From contig NZ_CP073586.1 in the NCBI RefSeq assembly GCF_022267555.1, positions 2,894,501 to 2,958,500 on the forward strand: a DNA stretch of 64,000 nt. The letters are read 5' to 3'. The first letter of the stretch is position 1, and every line of letters starts with the position of its first letter. Shown here piece after piece: positions 1-8,363 of this stretch. Source of the DNA: Proteiniphilum propionicum (GTDB taxonomy: Bacteria > Bacteroidota > Bacteroidia > Bacteroidales > Dysgonomonadaceae). A program made the translations under genes and the position numbers. Under the pieces are notes generated by a model that saw only the letters and a list, made by a program, of their open reading frames with translations, was not told the origin of the DNA and made no database searches.

Positions 1-552
1 CCACACTTTTTCAGGATTGATAAAAATAAGATAAATATTGCTTTTTGCGGACGTTTTGAAGATTACAAAGGTATGGAAACACTTATTCCTGCAATCTCGG
101 AGGTAGGGAGAATGTTTCCCAATCATTTTGTGTTTCATATAATAGGCGACGGTTCATATAAGTGCCGTCTGCTTCAACTTTCGCAATTGCTTGACAATGT
201 TTATATGTATGATCCTATACCTAATGTCTCGTCAATGATCTATGCGTTCGACTATCTTTTTATGCCATCACATTTTGAGGGTCTGCCACTTACTTCAATA
301 GAAGCTTCATTTTCAGGTGTTCCTGTGATTGCAGCACATGCACCCGGACTAGATGAGACTTTGCCGGAAAATTGGCCACTGAAGTTCCATCTCGAAAATA
401 ATGATGAATTGTATTCCATTTTTGAGAATATTAAAGAAAAAAGGTACAACAAGAAAGAGCTTCAGCAGCTGGCATACAATTTTATAAGTGAAAGATTTTC
501 CCTCAACAAAATGGTTCAATCATATAATGCACTATATAACAAAATGTTATGA
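1..552 (+). CDS. Glycosyltransferase family 4, C-terminal part (5' end outside window)
   Basis: The reading frame is open from base 1, so the gene starts upstream of the window; the ATG at 73 is internal. What remains is the C-terminal GT-B nucleotide-sugar-binding half of a GT4-type enzyme. It opens with a strand and basic loop typical of the family (NIAFCGRFEDYKGME), then HIIGDG, and ends with the donor-binding E-x7-E region (FEGLPLTSIEASFSGVPVIA). It presumably transfers a sugar to a lipid-linked surface polysaccharide at the cytoplasmic membrane face. The stop overlaps the next start (ATGA), so the two glycosyltransferases are translationally coupled. The sugar specificity cannot be read from the sequence. 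Confidence 0.85.
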   Translation, partial: PHFFRIDKNKINIAFCGRFEDYKGMETLIPAISEVGRMFPNHFVFHIIGDGSYKCRLLQLSQLLDNVYMYDPIPNVSSMIYAFDYLFMPSHFEGLPLTSIEASFSGVPVIAAHAPGLDETLPENWPLKFHLENNDELYSIFENIKEKRYNKKELQQLAYNFISERFSLNKMVQSYNALYNKML

Positions 553-1658
553 GCCAGATTCAGGTAAATATTCTTTTTATGCTTCATCTGCCACCACCGG
601 TGCATGGTTCATCCATTGTTGGAGAATTGGTAAAAGAGAGCAAAATTATTAACGAATCGTTTCACGCGAGATATTTAAACATTATTATGTCGCGCAAGGT
701 GGAAGAGACTGGAAAAACCAGCCTGAGGAAGATTGTGCGCCTTGTAGAGATATGGCTCTTATTGTTGGTTAAGCTTATCCATCGAAGGCCGCGGCTCTGT
801 TATTATTCACTGACAACTACCGGGGCCGGTTTCTTCAAGGATGTAATACTGATCTCTTTGTTACGCTTATTTCATGTGAAGATTATTTATCATATCCATA
901 ACAAAGGCATTAAACAATTTCAAAAGAAAAAGCTCAATCATATTCTTTATCGATTTGTCTTTAAAAATTCGCGTGTGATACTTCTTTCCAGGCACCTTTA
1001 TTACGACATAGAGACGTGTGTTGCAGAAGAGCATGTTTTTTATTGCCCTAATGGCATAAAGGATTATCAGCCAAAAACTGCTTTTCTCTCATTGCCTGAA
1101 AAGAGAATTTTCAAGATCCTTTTTCTGTCTAATCTTATCAGGGAAAAAGGGGTGTTTGTATTGATTGAGGCTTGCTCAATATTGAGGGATAAAGGATACT
1201 CTTTTCAGTGCGATTTTATTGGGGGTGAGGGGGATGTAACTGAAAAACAGTTGAATTCATTTATTAAACAGAAAGAACTAACAGAACATGTAAAATACCT
1301 TGGTAAGCGGTACGGTAAACTTAAAGAACTGGCTTTTGAGCAAGCTGATGTGTTTGTGCTTCCTTCTCGCTACGATTGTTTCCCATTAGTAATACTAGAA
1401 GCAATGCAGCATAGCCTACCCGTAATTTCCGCCTATGAGGGAGGCATGCCAGATATGGTTGATGATGGAAGCACCGGCTTCCTTATCCCTGTGTATGATG
1501 ATGCGGAAGAACTGGCCAAAAGGATTGAATATTTGCTTTCCAATCCTTTTGAGCGTAAAAAGATGGGAGTTAACGGAAGGATTAAATATGAAAATAATTT
1601 CACCCTTCCCATTTTTGAGAAAAGATTTCTTTCAATATTGCAGGAGGCTGTAAAATAA
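549..1658 (+). CDS. Glycosyltransferase family 4
   Basis: A 369-residue GT-B glycosyltransferase. The N-terminal half has the acceptor-domain start (PPPVHGSSIVGELV). The C-terminal half has the donor-domain strand ending in SNLIREKGVFVLIEA, followed by DFIGGEGD, a YLG segment, and the GT4 signature PSRYDCFPLVILEAMQHSLPVI with its two glutamates. It sits four bases into the end of the preceding glycosyltransferase, so both are probably made from one transcript and build the same repeat unit. No membrane segment is obvious beyond a hydrophobic stretch near residues 55-65. Donor and acceptor are unknown. Confidence 0.88.
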   Translation: MSQIQVNILFMLHLPPPVHGSSIVGELVKESKIINESFHARYLNIIMSRKVEETGKTSLRKIVRLVEIWLLLLVKLIHRRPRLCYYSLTTTGAGFFKDVILISLLRLFHVKIIYHIHNKGIKQFQKKKLNHILYRFVFKNSRVILLSRHLYYDIETCVAEEHVFYCPNGIKDYQPKTAFLSLPEKRIFKILFLSNLIREKGVFVLIEACSILRDKGYSFQCDFIGGEGDVTEKQLNSFIKQKELTEHVKYLGKRYGKLKELAFEQADVFVLPSRYDCFPLVILEAMQHSLPVISAYEGGMPDMVDDGSTGFLIPVYDDAEELAKRIEYLLSNPFERKKMGVNGRIKYENNFTLPIFEKRFLSILQEAVK

Positions 1659-1681
1659 ATTAATTTTTTTAAATCACCAAA

Positions 1682-2605
1682 ATGCTTGTCGAAGTTTCAA
1701 AAGAAGTATATCGAAGGTACTTTCTCACCGATTCAAATCCATTCATAACAGAGGCTTTCATTAGTCTGGTAGAAAAAAAATGTGAGAGGGTTATAAGGCT
1801 CATGAAAGATGATGATGTCTCAATCGGGCTCATACTCGGCATGAAAGATGGCATTATCACTTCTCCTTTCTCTGCCCCGTTCGGTGGGTTTCATTATTCG
1901 CATGAACATATGTTTTACGATGTTGTTTTTGGTTTTCTTTCAAATCTTAGGGACTATGTAGCCGGTGAGGATTTTAAAAAGGTATTGATAACACTTCCGC
2001 CTGACCCATACCAGGTAAATATGAATGCGAAATTCGTTAACGCGTTTATAAGGCTTGGATTTAATATGGCAACACCTGATCTGAACAATTGGGTGGACCT
2101 GAAAAAAATTGACGGTACCTGGTGCAAGAATGTGGTGGAGCAGAATTGCCGGAAAGCTATAAAAAATGGGCTTGCCTGGTCTATAATAACCGATAAGAAA
2201 TCTATTGAAGATGCTTACTCTGTGATTTTAAGAAACCGTAAAGTACAATGCCGCAAAATTTACATGACATTAGATGATATTCTCGAAGTGAATACCATAA
2301 TACCGGTAGATTTCTTCGCGGTAAAGGATCTTAACGGAAATTGTGTTGGGTCAAGTGTTTTTTATCGTGGCCATAAAAAGATTGTTCAGTGTGTTTTCAT
2401 GGGCGACGATACGGAGAAGAGAAATATGGGCATCATGAATCTTATGTACAAGAATTGCTTTGAGTACTACAAAAATATGGACTTCGATTATATCGATCTG
2501 GGCATCTCATGCCTTGAAGGAGAGCCCAACACTGGATTAATAAGGTTTAAAGAGCTTCATAACTGCGCTACATCGCTCAGGTACACTTTTTCCTGGAGCC
2601 CTTGA
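1682..2605 (+). CDS. FemAB/GNAT-like acyltransferase of the polysaccharide locus
   Basis: A 307-residue protein starting 23 bases after the preceding glycosyltransferase. The middle and C-terminal parts look like the GNAT fold of FemAB/BioF2-type acyltransferases: a basic QNCRKAIKNGL segment, then FFAVKDLNGNCVGSSVFYRG, a glycine-poor acyl-CoA region, and a C-terminal YIDLGISCLEGEPNTGLIRFKE block that recurs in polysaccharide-locus members of this group. It likely acetylates or aminoacylates a sugar before polymerisation. The acyl donor and acceptor are not evident. The assignment rests on fold-like motifs and context, not on a catalytic residue I can name. Confidence 0.6.
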   Translation: MLVEVSKEVYRRYFLTDSNPFITEAFISLVEKKCERVIRLMKDDDVSIGLILGMKDGIITSPFSAPFGGFHYSHEHMFYDVVFGFLSNLRDYVAGEDFKKVLITLPPDPYQVNMNAKFVNAFIRLGFNMATPDLNNWVDLKKIDGTWCKNVVEQNCRKAIKNGLAWSIITDKKSIEDAYSVILRNRKVQCRKIYMTLDDILEVNTIIPVDFFAVKDLNGNCVGSSVFYRGHKKIVQCVFMGDDTEKRNMGIMNLMYKNCFEYYKNMDFDYIDLGISCLEGEPNTGLIRFKELHNCATSLRYTFSWSP

Positions 2606-2753
2606 AATATAGGGGATTATGATTAGGAATTAAGATTGGCTAAATTAAATAATTCAACTTTCACATGTATAAATTCAATGAGCCTATGGTAATACAACTG
2701 CCGGATGATTCAACTGTAATCGCAATACATGCGAAAGTCAAGCAAATAAAATT

Positions 2754-3518
2754 ATGTTACAGACTTTTGAATTATACAATGGGGCACTGCATGAGATAAA
2801 TTCTTCAAAACAGTTGATCACTACATTGAATGCACACTCATTCAATACACTTAAAAGTGACCCTGAGTTTTTGAAAGCGTTGCAGGCCAGTGACAAGCTG
2901 TTACCCGACGGTATAAGCATGGTATGGGCTATGCGTTTATTGAAAGGAGTAAGAATAAAGAAAATTGCAGGTGCCGATCTTTTCAAATATGAAATGCAGC
3001 GTGTATATCAGCAGAGAGGCAAGTGCTTTTTTCTTGGGAGCTCAGATGAGACCTTGAACCTTATTAAAGAGAGGGCTAAAAGAGAATTCCCGGGACTGCA
3101 TGTTTATGGTTACTCACCGCCTTTCAAACCTTTTTTTGATGAAGAAGACACTCTTGCTATGATTAGCGCCGTGAATGAGGTTGAGCCGGATGTGCTTTTT
3201 GTTGGTATGACTGCTCCAAAACAGGAAAAATGGTCGTTTGAGCACTTCCATCGTCTCAAAGCCGGACATATATGCTGCATTGGGGCGGTATTTGATTTTT
3301 ATGCAGGTACAGTCAGAAGAGCACCAGGATGGATGATATCGGTGGGACTGGAATGGTTTTACCGGTTAATACGAGAACCGAGACGTATGTGGAGGAGGTA
3401 TTTGATAGGTAATATCTTGTTTGTGCTTGCTATTCTGAAAGAGAAGTTTTTACAAAATTATAAAGTGTCTAAAACTGTTTCTGTACGGCCGGATGCGATT
3501 AAAGGAGAGCAGGCTTGA
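2754..3518 (+). CDS. WecG/TagA/CpsF family glycosyltransferase
   Basis: 254 residues, the normal length for the family, which transfers ManNAc, ManNAcA or glucose-type residues onto undecaprenyl-linked intermediates. Visible family blocks are NAHSFNTLKSDPEFLKAL near the N terminus, LLPDGISMVWAMRLLKG (about residues 48-65) containing the catalytic-region Asp, then FFLGSSDETL, and VGMTAPKQEKW near residue 150. The C-terminal PRRMWRRYLIGN segment matches the membrane-targeting tail of the family. The ATG at 2754 gives the usual family N terminus. An overlapping small frame begins at 2665 but is in a different phase. A hairpin overlaps the stop codon. Confidence 0.88.
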   Translation: MLQTFELYNGALHEINSSKQLITTLNAHSFNTLKSDPEFLKALQASDKLLPDGISMVWAMRLLKGVRIKKIAGADLFKYEMQRVYQQRGKCFFLGSSDETLNLIKERAKREFPGLHVYGYSPPFKPFFDEEDTLAMISAVNEVEPDVLFVGMTAPKQEKWSFEHFHRLKAGHICCIGAVFDFYAGTVRRAPGWMISVGLEWFYRLIREPRRMWRRYLIGNILFVLAILKEKFLQNYKVSKTVSVRPDAIKGEQA

Positions 3519-3537
3519 ATAAAGAAAGCTCTCCTTT
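3501..3537 (+). terminator. Hairpin spanning the stop codon of the WecG-family gene
   Basis: A perfect 10-bp stem (AAAGGAGAGC at 3501-3510 with GCTCTCCTTT at 3528-3537) with a 17-nt loop that contains the stop codon, followed shortly by a run of T (CTTTTT). It could act as a factor-independent terminator or as a partial terminator setting the ratio of upstream to downstream polysaccharide genes, since the next gene in the same direction starts only 45 bases later. Confidence 0.55.
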
Positions 3538-3581
3538 AGAAAACTTTTTAAAAGTCACACAACATTATATTTTTTAAAATT

Positions 3582-4964
3582 ATGCACACAGATAATATGG
3601 GAGTAAAATTATTTTTTCTTCTATTCGATTTATTACTCTTAAACTTATCCGTTTTCATGGTTTATCATTTCAGCCCGATTTATGAATATATAGATCTGCC
3701 GGGGAGGGATCTCTATTTTCTTCATGCCAACATTTGCGAATTATTCGCTTATGTTTTGTATTCGAAAAGAAACTATTTTTTTACGGATAAGTACTTGTAC
3801 AGGGTTAAAGCGTTCAGTATACGTTTTATTATTCTTTTAATTACCATATTTTTACTTGCGGAAATATTTCTTCCAAAGGATTATTACAGAGGCTTTTTAC
3901 TGGAATATGTAGCATTCTTTTATATTTTGAAAGTTGTTGTTTTTTATTTCATCTATAAATATCATCAATTCAGATACAAAAAGGGTTACACCTATTACAG
4001 GGTAGCTATATTGGGCATAGAGAATTCGAGCAGGATATTGGGGAAATTGCTGAATAATAATCCTGCCCTGGGATTCAGGTTTGTAGGATATATTTCAAAT
4101 AATGAAGATTGTTCTGACTGTCCGGTTTTGGGAGAATTGGATGACCTTTCGTTGTTGTCGGAAAAGTTCAAATTAAATATGCTTTTTGTGACCAACCCTA
4201 AATACTTTACAAAAAAAAGGACCAATGAGCTGCTTACCCTGTGTAATGAGACAGGAGTAAGGGTACGCTACATTCTTACTAACGGATATTGGAACAGTTA
4301 TGTGAATAAAAGGATAGAGTCCTCGGGCTTTTTTGAAATGTTTAATCCTCAGGAGATTCCATTGGATAATTTGAATATGAGAATTGAAAAGCGGATTTTT
4401 GATGTTTTTTTCTCAACTGCAATTATCCTGTTAGTTTTCAGTTGGTTGTTTCTAATTATAGGCATTTTTATAAAGATAGATTCTAAAGGTCCCGTGTTTT
4501 TTTTGCAAAATAGAACAGGGATAAACAATAAAACATTCAAGTGTTTTAAATTCAGGACAATGACAGTGAATAACGAGGCAGACAGCAAACAGGCAGAGGT
4601 TAACGATTCACGAATAACAGCAATAGGGAACATCTTAAGACGAAGCAACATTGACGAGCTACCTCAGTTTTTTAACGTGTTTTTAGGGAATATGTCGGTA
4701 GTTGGGCCACGCCCGCATATGTTGAAGCATACTGAACAATATTCTGCATTGATAAAATATTACAAGGTGCGGCATTTTGTAAAGCCTGGTATTACAGGAT
4801 GGGCACAAGTCAATGGCTACAGGGGCCTTACTGATGAACTTTGGAAAATGGAAAAACGAGTTGAATATGATATGGAGTATCTGGAAAAATGGAATTTCTT
4901 TTGGGACATTAAAATAATTATTATGACGGTTTTTGGCAATAGTGCATATAAAAACGCTATGTAG
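3582..4964 (+). CDS. Undecaprenyl-phosphate sugar phosphotransferase (WcaJ/WbaP type)
   Basis: A 460-residue polyisoprenyl-phosphate hexose-1-phosphate transferase that starts lipid-linked repeat-unit synthesis. The N-terminal part carries several hydrophobic segments (about residues 5-25, 35-50, 80-95, 105-125), then a Rossmann-like CoA-binding-type domain (YYRVAILGIENSSRILG). The C-terminal catalytic domain shows KRIFDVFFS, GPVFFLQNRTG, FKCFKFRTM (about 320), NIDELPQFFNVFLG (about 355), MSVVGPRPH (about 370) and PGITGWAQVNGYRG (about 403), all hallmarks of the bacterial sugar transferase domain. Length and architecture match family members that use UDP-glucose or UDP-galactose, but the sugar is not certain. 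Confidence 0.9.
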   Translation: MHTDNMGVKLFFLLFDLLLLNLSVFMVYHFSPIYEYIDLPGRDLYFLHANICELFAYVLYSKRNYFFTDKYLYRVKAFSIRFIILLITIFLLAEIFLPKDYYRGFLLEYVAFFYILKVVVFYFIYKYHQFRYKKGYTYYRVAILGIENSSRILGKLLNNNPALGFRFVGYISNNEDCSDCPVLGELDDLSLLSEKFKLNMLFVTNPKYFTKKRTNELLTLCNETGVRVRYILTNGYWNSYVNKRIESSGFFEMFNPQEIPLDNLNMRIEKRIFDVFFSTAIILLVFSWLFLIIGIFIKIDSKGPVFFLQNRTGINNKTFKCFKFRTMTVNNEADSKQAEVNDSRITAIGNILRRSNIDELPQFFNVFLGNMSVVGPRPHMLKHTEQYSALIKYYKVRHFVKPGITGWAQVNGYRGLTDELWKMEKRVEYDMEYLEKWNFFWDIKIIIMTVFGNSAYKNAM

Positions 4965-5017
4965 GAATAGTGATGTTATTGTTAAGGCGTGATTTGAAAC
5001 TTGTAAAAGCATAAAAG

Positions 5018-6118
5018 ATGCGATTGAGAATGAATGAGAGTAGCAAAATATATATTGCCGGACATAAAGGCTTTGCCGGTTCTGCTATTTGGGGAAATCT
5101 TCATTCACGGGGTTATACTAATATTGTAGGCCGTTCTCATAGTGAACTGGATCTTATGGAGAGACACTCCGTGAAATATTTTTTTGATAAGGAGAAACCT
5201 GAATATGTGATTCTGGCAGCAGCTTTTACGGGGAGAACTGTTGAGAATAACAATAACTGCTGCCGCGCAGATTTCATATATCGTAATCTGCAAATACAGA
5301 ACAATGTTATTGGCGAGAGTTTTCTCCACAAAGTAAAGAAACTGTTATTTCTTGGCAGTAGTTGCATATATCCTAAAGTCTCGCCACAACCATTGAGGGA
5401 AGAAGATTTGTTGACTTCATTACCAGAATATGTTGATGAACCTTTCGCTATAGCTAAAATTGCCGGTATAAGAATGTGCGAGAGTTTCAATATTCAGTAC
5501 AGGACAAATTATATTTCAGTGGTGCCGGCCGACTTCTATGGGCCAAACGACAACTTTAATCTGGGAAAATGTCATGTCCTCCCTGGTTTGATGCGTAAAA
5601 TGCATCTTGCCAAATGTTTGCAAGAAAATAACTGGAGTGGTATTCAAAAAGACATTAGGCGCAGGGCATTGGACGATATTGGCGGCGACAGCACCATGGA
5701 TGATTTTGTTTTTACTTTGAGTAAGCTGGGAATTTACTCCAACCATTTGGAGTTATGGGGTACGGGAAGGCCCATGAGAGAGTTTTTATGGAGCGAAGAT
5801 ATGGCAGATGCATGTGTTTTCATTATGGAGAATATCAATTTCAACGAACTGAAGAAGGGTAAAACGGAGGTCCGTAACTGCCATATAAACATAGGAACAG
5901 GCAAGGAGACAAGCATAAAGAGTCTGGCTTTTCTTATGGCTGATATATTGGGTTATTCCGGCAGAATAAAATTCGATACTACTGTGCCTGATGGCTCTAT
6001 GAGGAAACTGACAGATGTCTCCAAATTAAGGTCATTGGGATGGCAGTATAAAGTTGATCTTGATGAGGGTATCAGGAAGATGTATAAATGGTATTTGGAA
6101 GATCTTGAATTTGAATAG
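5018..6118 (+). CDS. fcl: GDP-L-fucose synthase-like epimerase/reductase with altered catalytic Tyr
   Basis: A 366-residue extended short-chain dehydrogenase. It has the NADP-binding GHKGFAGSAIWGNL motif, LGSSCIYPK with the conserved Ser and Cys, and CHVLPGLMRKMH matching the His-containing block, followed by WGTGRPMREFLWSEDMADA, all diagnostic of GDP-4-keto-6-deoxymannose epimerase/reductase. The canonical Tyr-x3-Lys reads EPFAIAKIAG here, so the catalytic Tyr is Phe (codon TTC at 5444-5446, residue 143) while the Lys is kept. A segment around residues 215-225 (ALDDIGGDSTM) looks longer than usual. An in-frame ATG at 5030 is an alternative start. It would supply GDP-fucose or a related 6-deoxyhexose for the polysaccharide if still active. 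Confidence 0.85.
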   Translation: MRLRMNESSKIYIAGHKGFAGSAIWGNLHSRGYTNIVGRSHSELDLMERHSVKYFFDKEKPEYVILAAAFTGRTVENNNNCCRADFIYRNLQIQNNVIGESFLHKVKKLLFLGSSCIYPKVSPQPLREEDLLTSLPEYVDEPFAIAKIAGIRMCESFNIQYRTNYISVVPADFYGPNDNFNLGKCHVLPGLMRKMHLAKCLQENNWSGIQKDIRRRALDDIGGDSTMDDFVFTLSKLGIYSNHLELWGTGRPMREFLWSEDMADACVFIMENINFNELKKGKTEVRNCHINIGTGKETSIKSLAFLMADILGYSGRIKFDTTVPDGSMRKLTDVSKLRSLGWQYKVDLDEGIRKMYKWYLEDLEFE

Positions 6119-6254
6119 TGTTAATAGTACCGGTTGTAATAAATAACAATTTGAATTAATTTTATAAACCGGAAGAGGATAGGGAGCAATTACAAATAAA
6201 AGAGTTATTTTATAAAACAACTTGCTGCAAACTTTAGCAATAAACATAAAATAT

Positions 6255-6725
6255 ATGGGGCAAAGTAAAAATTCATGTCCTCGATTCAGGGAGTTTGATC
6301 GTAGGGTATTTGAAAAGTCGTTGGAATGGCTGAACGATCCTGAAATAAAGTATTTAATCGTAGCACCGGATTCAGACCGGGAGTCACGAGAACGATGGTT
6401 TAACAGCCTAAAAACAAATAAATCTCAATACATCAAGTCGATCTGGTGTAAAGAAGAACCAATTGGCGCATTTGGTATTAAACATATTACTCCTGTGGAT
6501 GGTGAAGTTTGGGGATATATTGGAGAAAAGAAACATTGGGGTAAGACCCTAGGAAAACAGATGTTTCAGTATTTGGTTGATTATGCCAGATCAAACAAAA
6601 TGACGTCTCTTTATGCCAGATTACTTAAAGATAATATCCGTTCATATAATTTATTTCTGAAGATAGGTTTTGTATTCGAAAAAGATATTGGTGAGAATAT
6701 GATATTAATGCGGTTGTTCCTATAA
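6255..6725 (+). CDS. GNAT family N-acetyltransferase
   Basis: A GNAT-fold protein of about 157 residues. It shows SIWCKEEPIGAFGIKHI, GYIGEKKHWGKTLGKQMFQYLVDYA as the acetyl-CoA-binding region, and the C-terminal NIRSYNLFLKIGFVFE motif common to amino-sugar and ribosomal-protein acetyltransferases. An in-frame TTG at 6222 would add 11 residues, but the ATG at 6255 gives the more normal start. It is the last gene of the polysaccharide group and may acetylate an amino sugar, as PseH-type enzymes do. It converges with the minus-strand gene that ends at 6739, 13 bases away. Confidence 0.75.
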   Translation: MGQSKNSCPRFREFDRRVFEKSLEWLNDPEIKYLIVAPDSDRESRERWFNSLKTNKSQYIKSIWCKEEPIGAFGIKHITPVDGEVWGYIGEKKHWGKTLGKQMFQYLVDYARSNKMTSLYARLLKDNIRSYNLFLKIGFVFEKDIGENMILMRLFL

Positions 6726-6738
6726 GCTTACCCTTTTG

Positions 6739-7821
6739 TTATTGAGCGCTTTCAGAAACAGGCTCTTTTGACTGGGTTTTCAATTGTGAAAAGTACATTG
6801 CGAATGAGCGATAAAGGAAGTGAGTCCATTTGCCGAACGGGACAATTATAAGCGCCCATTGTGCAAGCACTATGAGATGGATAAGATAAACCCACCTGAC
6901 TGACTCTGTGAGGTTAAGATCGATGAAAAGACGAACTAAAAAAGCGGTGATACCCATCAGTAGCAGCCAGGTGACAAAGAGCCAGTCTGATGGTTGCGAG
7001 AATTTGTTGAGTGTCCGGCTTTTTTTGATACGACTACCCACAAAATCGAAGGTGATTGCAAAGATCAGTAAGCTCTCAACATATCCCAGAATAATGAAAA
7101 ACAGATTGTATGTGGCAAACCAGTTAAGAAAAACAGTTGTGAAAAGCAGTGACAGATATGCAAACACCAGGATCATATGTTCAAACCACCTGAAGTGTGT
7201 ATTTTCCTCACAATCCTTGTATCGTTTCTGGGTGAACATATGGACAAACAACTCACCTGATGTTGAAAAGTACCGTTTCAGAGGTGTTCTTACTTTTGGT
7301 TTTACAATAGTGAAGTACCACATACGCAGCAGGTTGGGGACAAATATAACCAGAAAGACAGTGCTGATGGCAATAATTTCGAAACGATGTCCGTAATGAA
7401 GCATTTCCTCAAGGTTAAAGTCCCTTGAACAGGCAAAGAAAAGAGTACCTGCAAGAACAAGAATCAGAGCGGCAATGGTAGCAGGGAAGGATCGATAGAG
7501 AAGGCTGGAGAGCCCTGTCCAGTCGTATTTCGACGTTAACCACCTTCGTAGCGACATCATCAGTTCACCAGGATTTGCTGTTTGCGGGCAGCTATTGGTA
7601 CACTCGCCACAATAGTAGCACTCCCATGGTTTTAGTGATGATTTTATCTCATCCTCAATTCCCAGGGCGCTGAGGCGTATCATCTCACGGGGAAACGATT
7701 CTTCCGTGGAGGAAAGAGAGCAAACTGCCGTGCAGGTGCCACAGTTGTAACAAGCACTCATATTCACCGCACCATATTTCTTCAGCTCATCTTTAAACTT
7801 CGGATTAATTTTTGTCGCCAT
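6739..7821 (-). CDS. QmoC-like membrane subunit: HdrC ferredoxin domain fused to HdrE-type cytochrome b domain
   Basis: 360 residues. The N-terminal approximately 95 residues are an HdrC-like domain with two [4Fe-4S] motifs, CYNCGTCTAVC and CYYCGECTNSCP, separated by SFPREMIRLSALG. The rest contains about six hydrophobic segments with candidate heme-ligand histidines (RWFEHMILVF, VYLIHLIVLAQW, GKWTHFLYRS). This HdrC-HdrE fusion is the architecture of QmoC, which passes electrons between a menaquinone pool and soluble HdrA-type flavoproteins. It follows the winged-helix gene with no gap and is the last gene of the minus-strand cluster. No adenylylsulfate reductase is nearby, so the partner differs from that of classical Qmo. 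Confidence 0.82.
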   Translation of the reverse strand: MATKINPKFKDELKKYGAVNMSACYNCGTCTAVCSLSSTEESFPREMIRLSALGIEDEIKSSLKPWECYYCGECTNSCPQTANPGELMMSLRRWLTSKYDWTGLSSLLYRSFPATIAALILVLAGTLFFACSRDFNLEEMLHYGHRFEIIAISTVFLVIFVPNLLRMWYFTIVKPKVRTPLKRYFSTSGELFVHMFTQKRYKDCEENTHFRWFEHMILVFAYLSLLFTTVFLNWFATYNLFFIILGYVESLLIFAITFDFVGSRIKKSRTLNKFSQPSDWLFVTWLLLMGITAFLVRLFIDLNLTESVRWVYLIHLIVLAQWALIIVPFGKWTHFLYRSFAMYFSQLKTQSKEPVSESAQ

Positions 7822-8103
7822 TTATTTCACAAGTTTATAGGTATAATATTCATCCATATAATCTATCTCTCCAGTTGCAATAATTCCGTATTTAACCAGT
7901 GTCATCAGATAGAACGTGATCTCCGACTTAGGGATCCGAAGCTTCTCCGACAGCTGGGTGATAGTGAGATCTTCCTCTTTCAGGGCATCAGTAATCACCT
8001 TTTTAATGCGGTTATATTCCTTAAGTTGCTCCTTTGCCTTTTCTGGTATACCTTGTTTGTCCCTTAGGTATTTAGCTGTTTTTCCAATTTCGGTTTCCAT
8101 CAT
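7822..8103 (-). CDS. Small winged-helix protein in the Hdr/Qmo-like cluster
   Basis: 93 residues. The C-terminal half has a helix-turn-helix with wing (DLTITQLSEKLRIPKSEITFYLMTLVKYGII) as in MarR/ArsR-like winged-helix proteins; the N-terminal half is charged and helical. Its stop abuts the ATG of the QmoC-like gene, so they are co-translated. The 260-bp gap upstream separates this pair from the HdrA genes. It may be a local regulator or a structural protein that reuses a winged-helix fold; it has no cysteines that would suggest metal sensing. The function is not established. Confidence 0.6.
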   Translation of the reverse strand: MMETEIGKTAKYLRDKQGIPEKAKEQLKEYNRIKKVITDALKEEDLTITQLSEKLRIPKSEITFYLMTLVKYGIIATGEIDYMDEYYTYKLVK

Positions 8104-8363
8104 TTCGTATTTTTACCCTGTATAAGAAAGTAATGCTTCGTTAAAACTTCATTTATAATACTGACAGTCAATAATTTATGCCAGATCCCCAAAAAGTGCC
8201 ATACTCTATTGATATTCAGTGAACTATAAGAACTGTTTTAAAAAAATTACCGAAGTATTGAGAAAGTAAACTTGTTCTTTTATTTAAAAGTTTGGCAAAT
8301 ATTCTTTTAACATCTATATTGACAAATAATTATCTGGTTTATCCTAAAAATGCTAGTGTTGGG

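Noticed and set aside
2665-2799. 44-codon reading frame upstream of and overlapping the WecG-family gene
   Set aside because: Different phase from the glycosyltransferase, no homology-like pattern; the family N terminus is already complete from 2754.
6908-7396. 162-codon + strand reading frame inside the QmoC-like gene
   Set aside because: It is antisense to a gene with clear Fe-S motifs and membrane helices.
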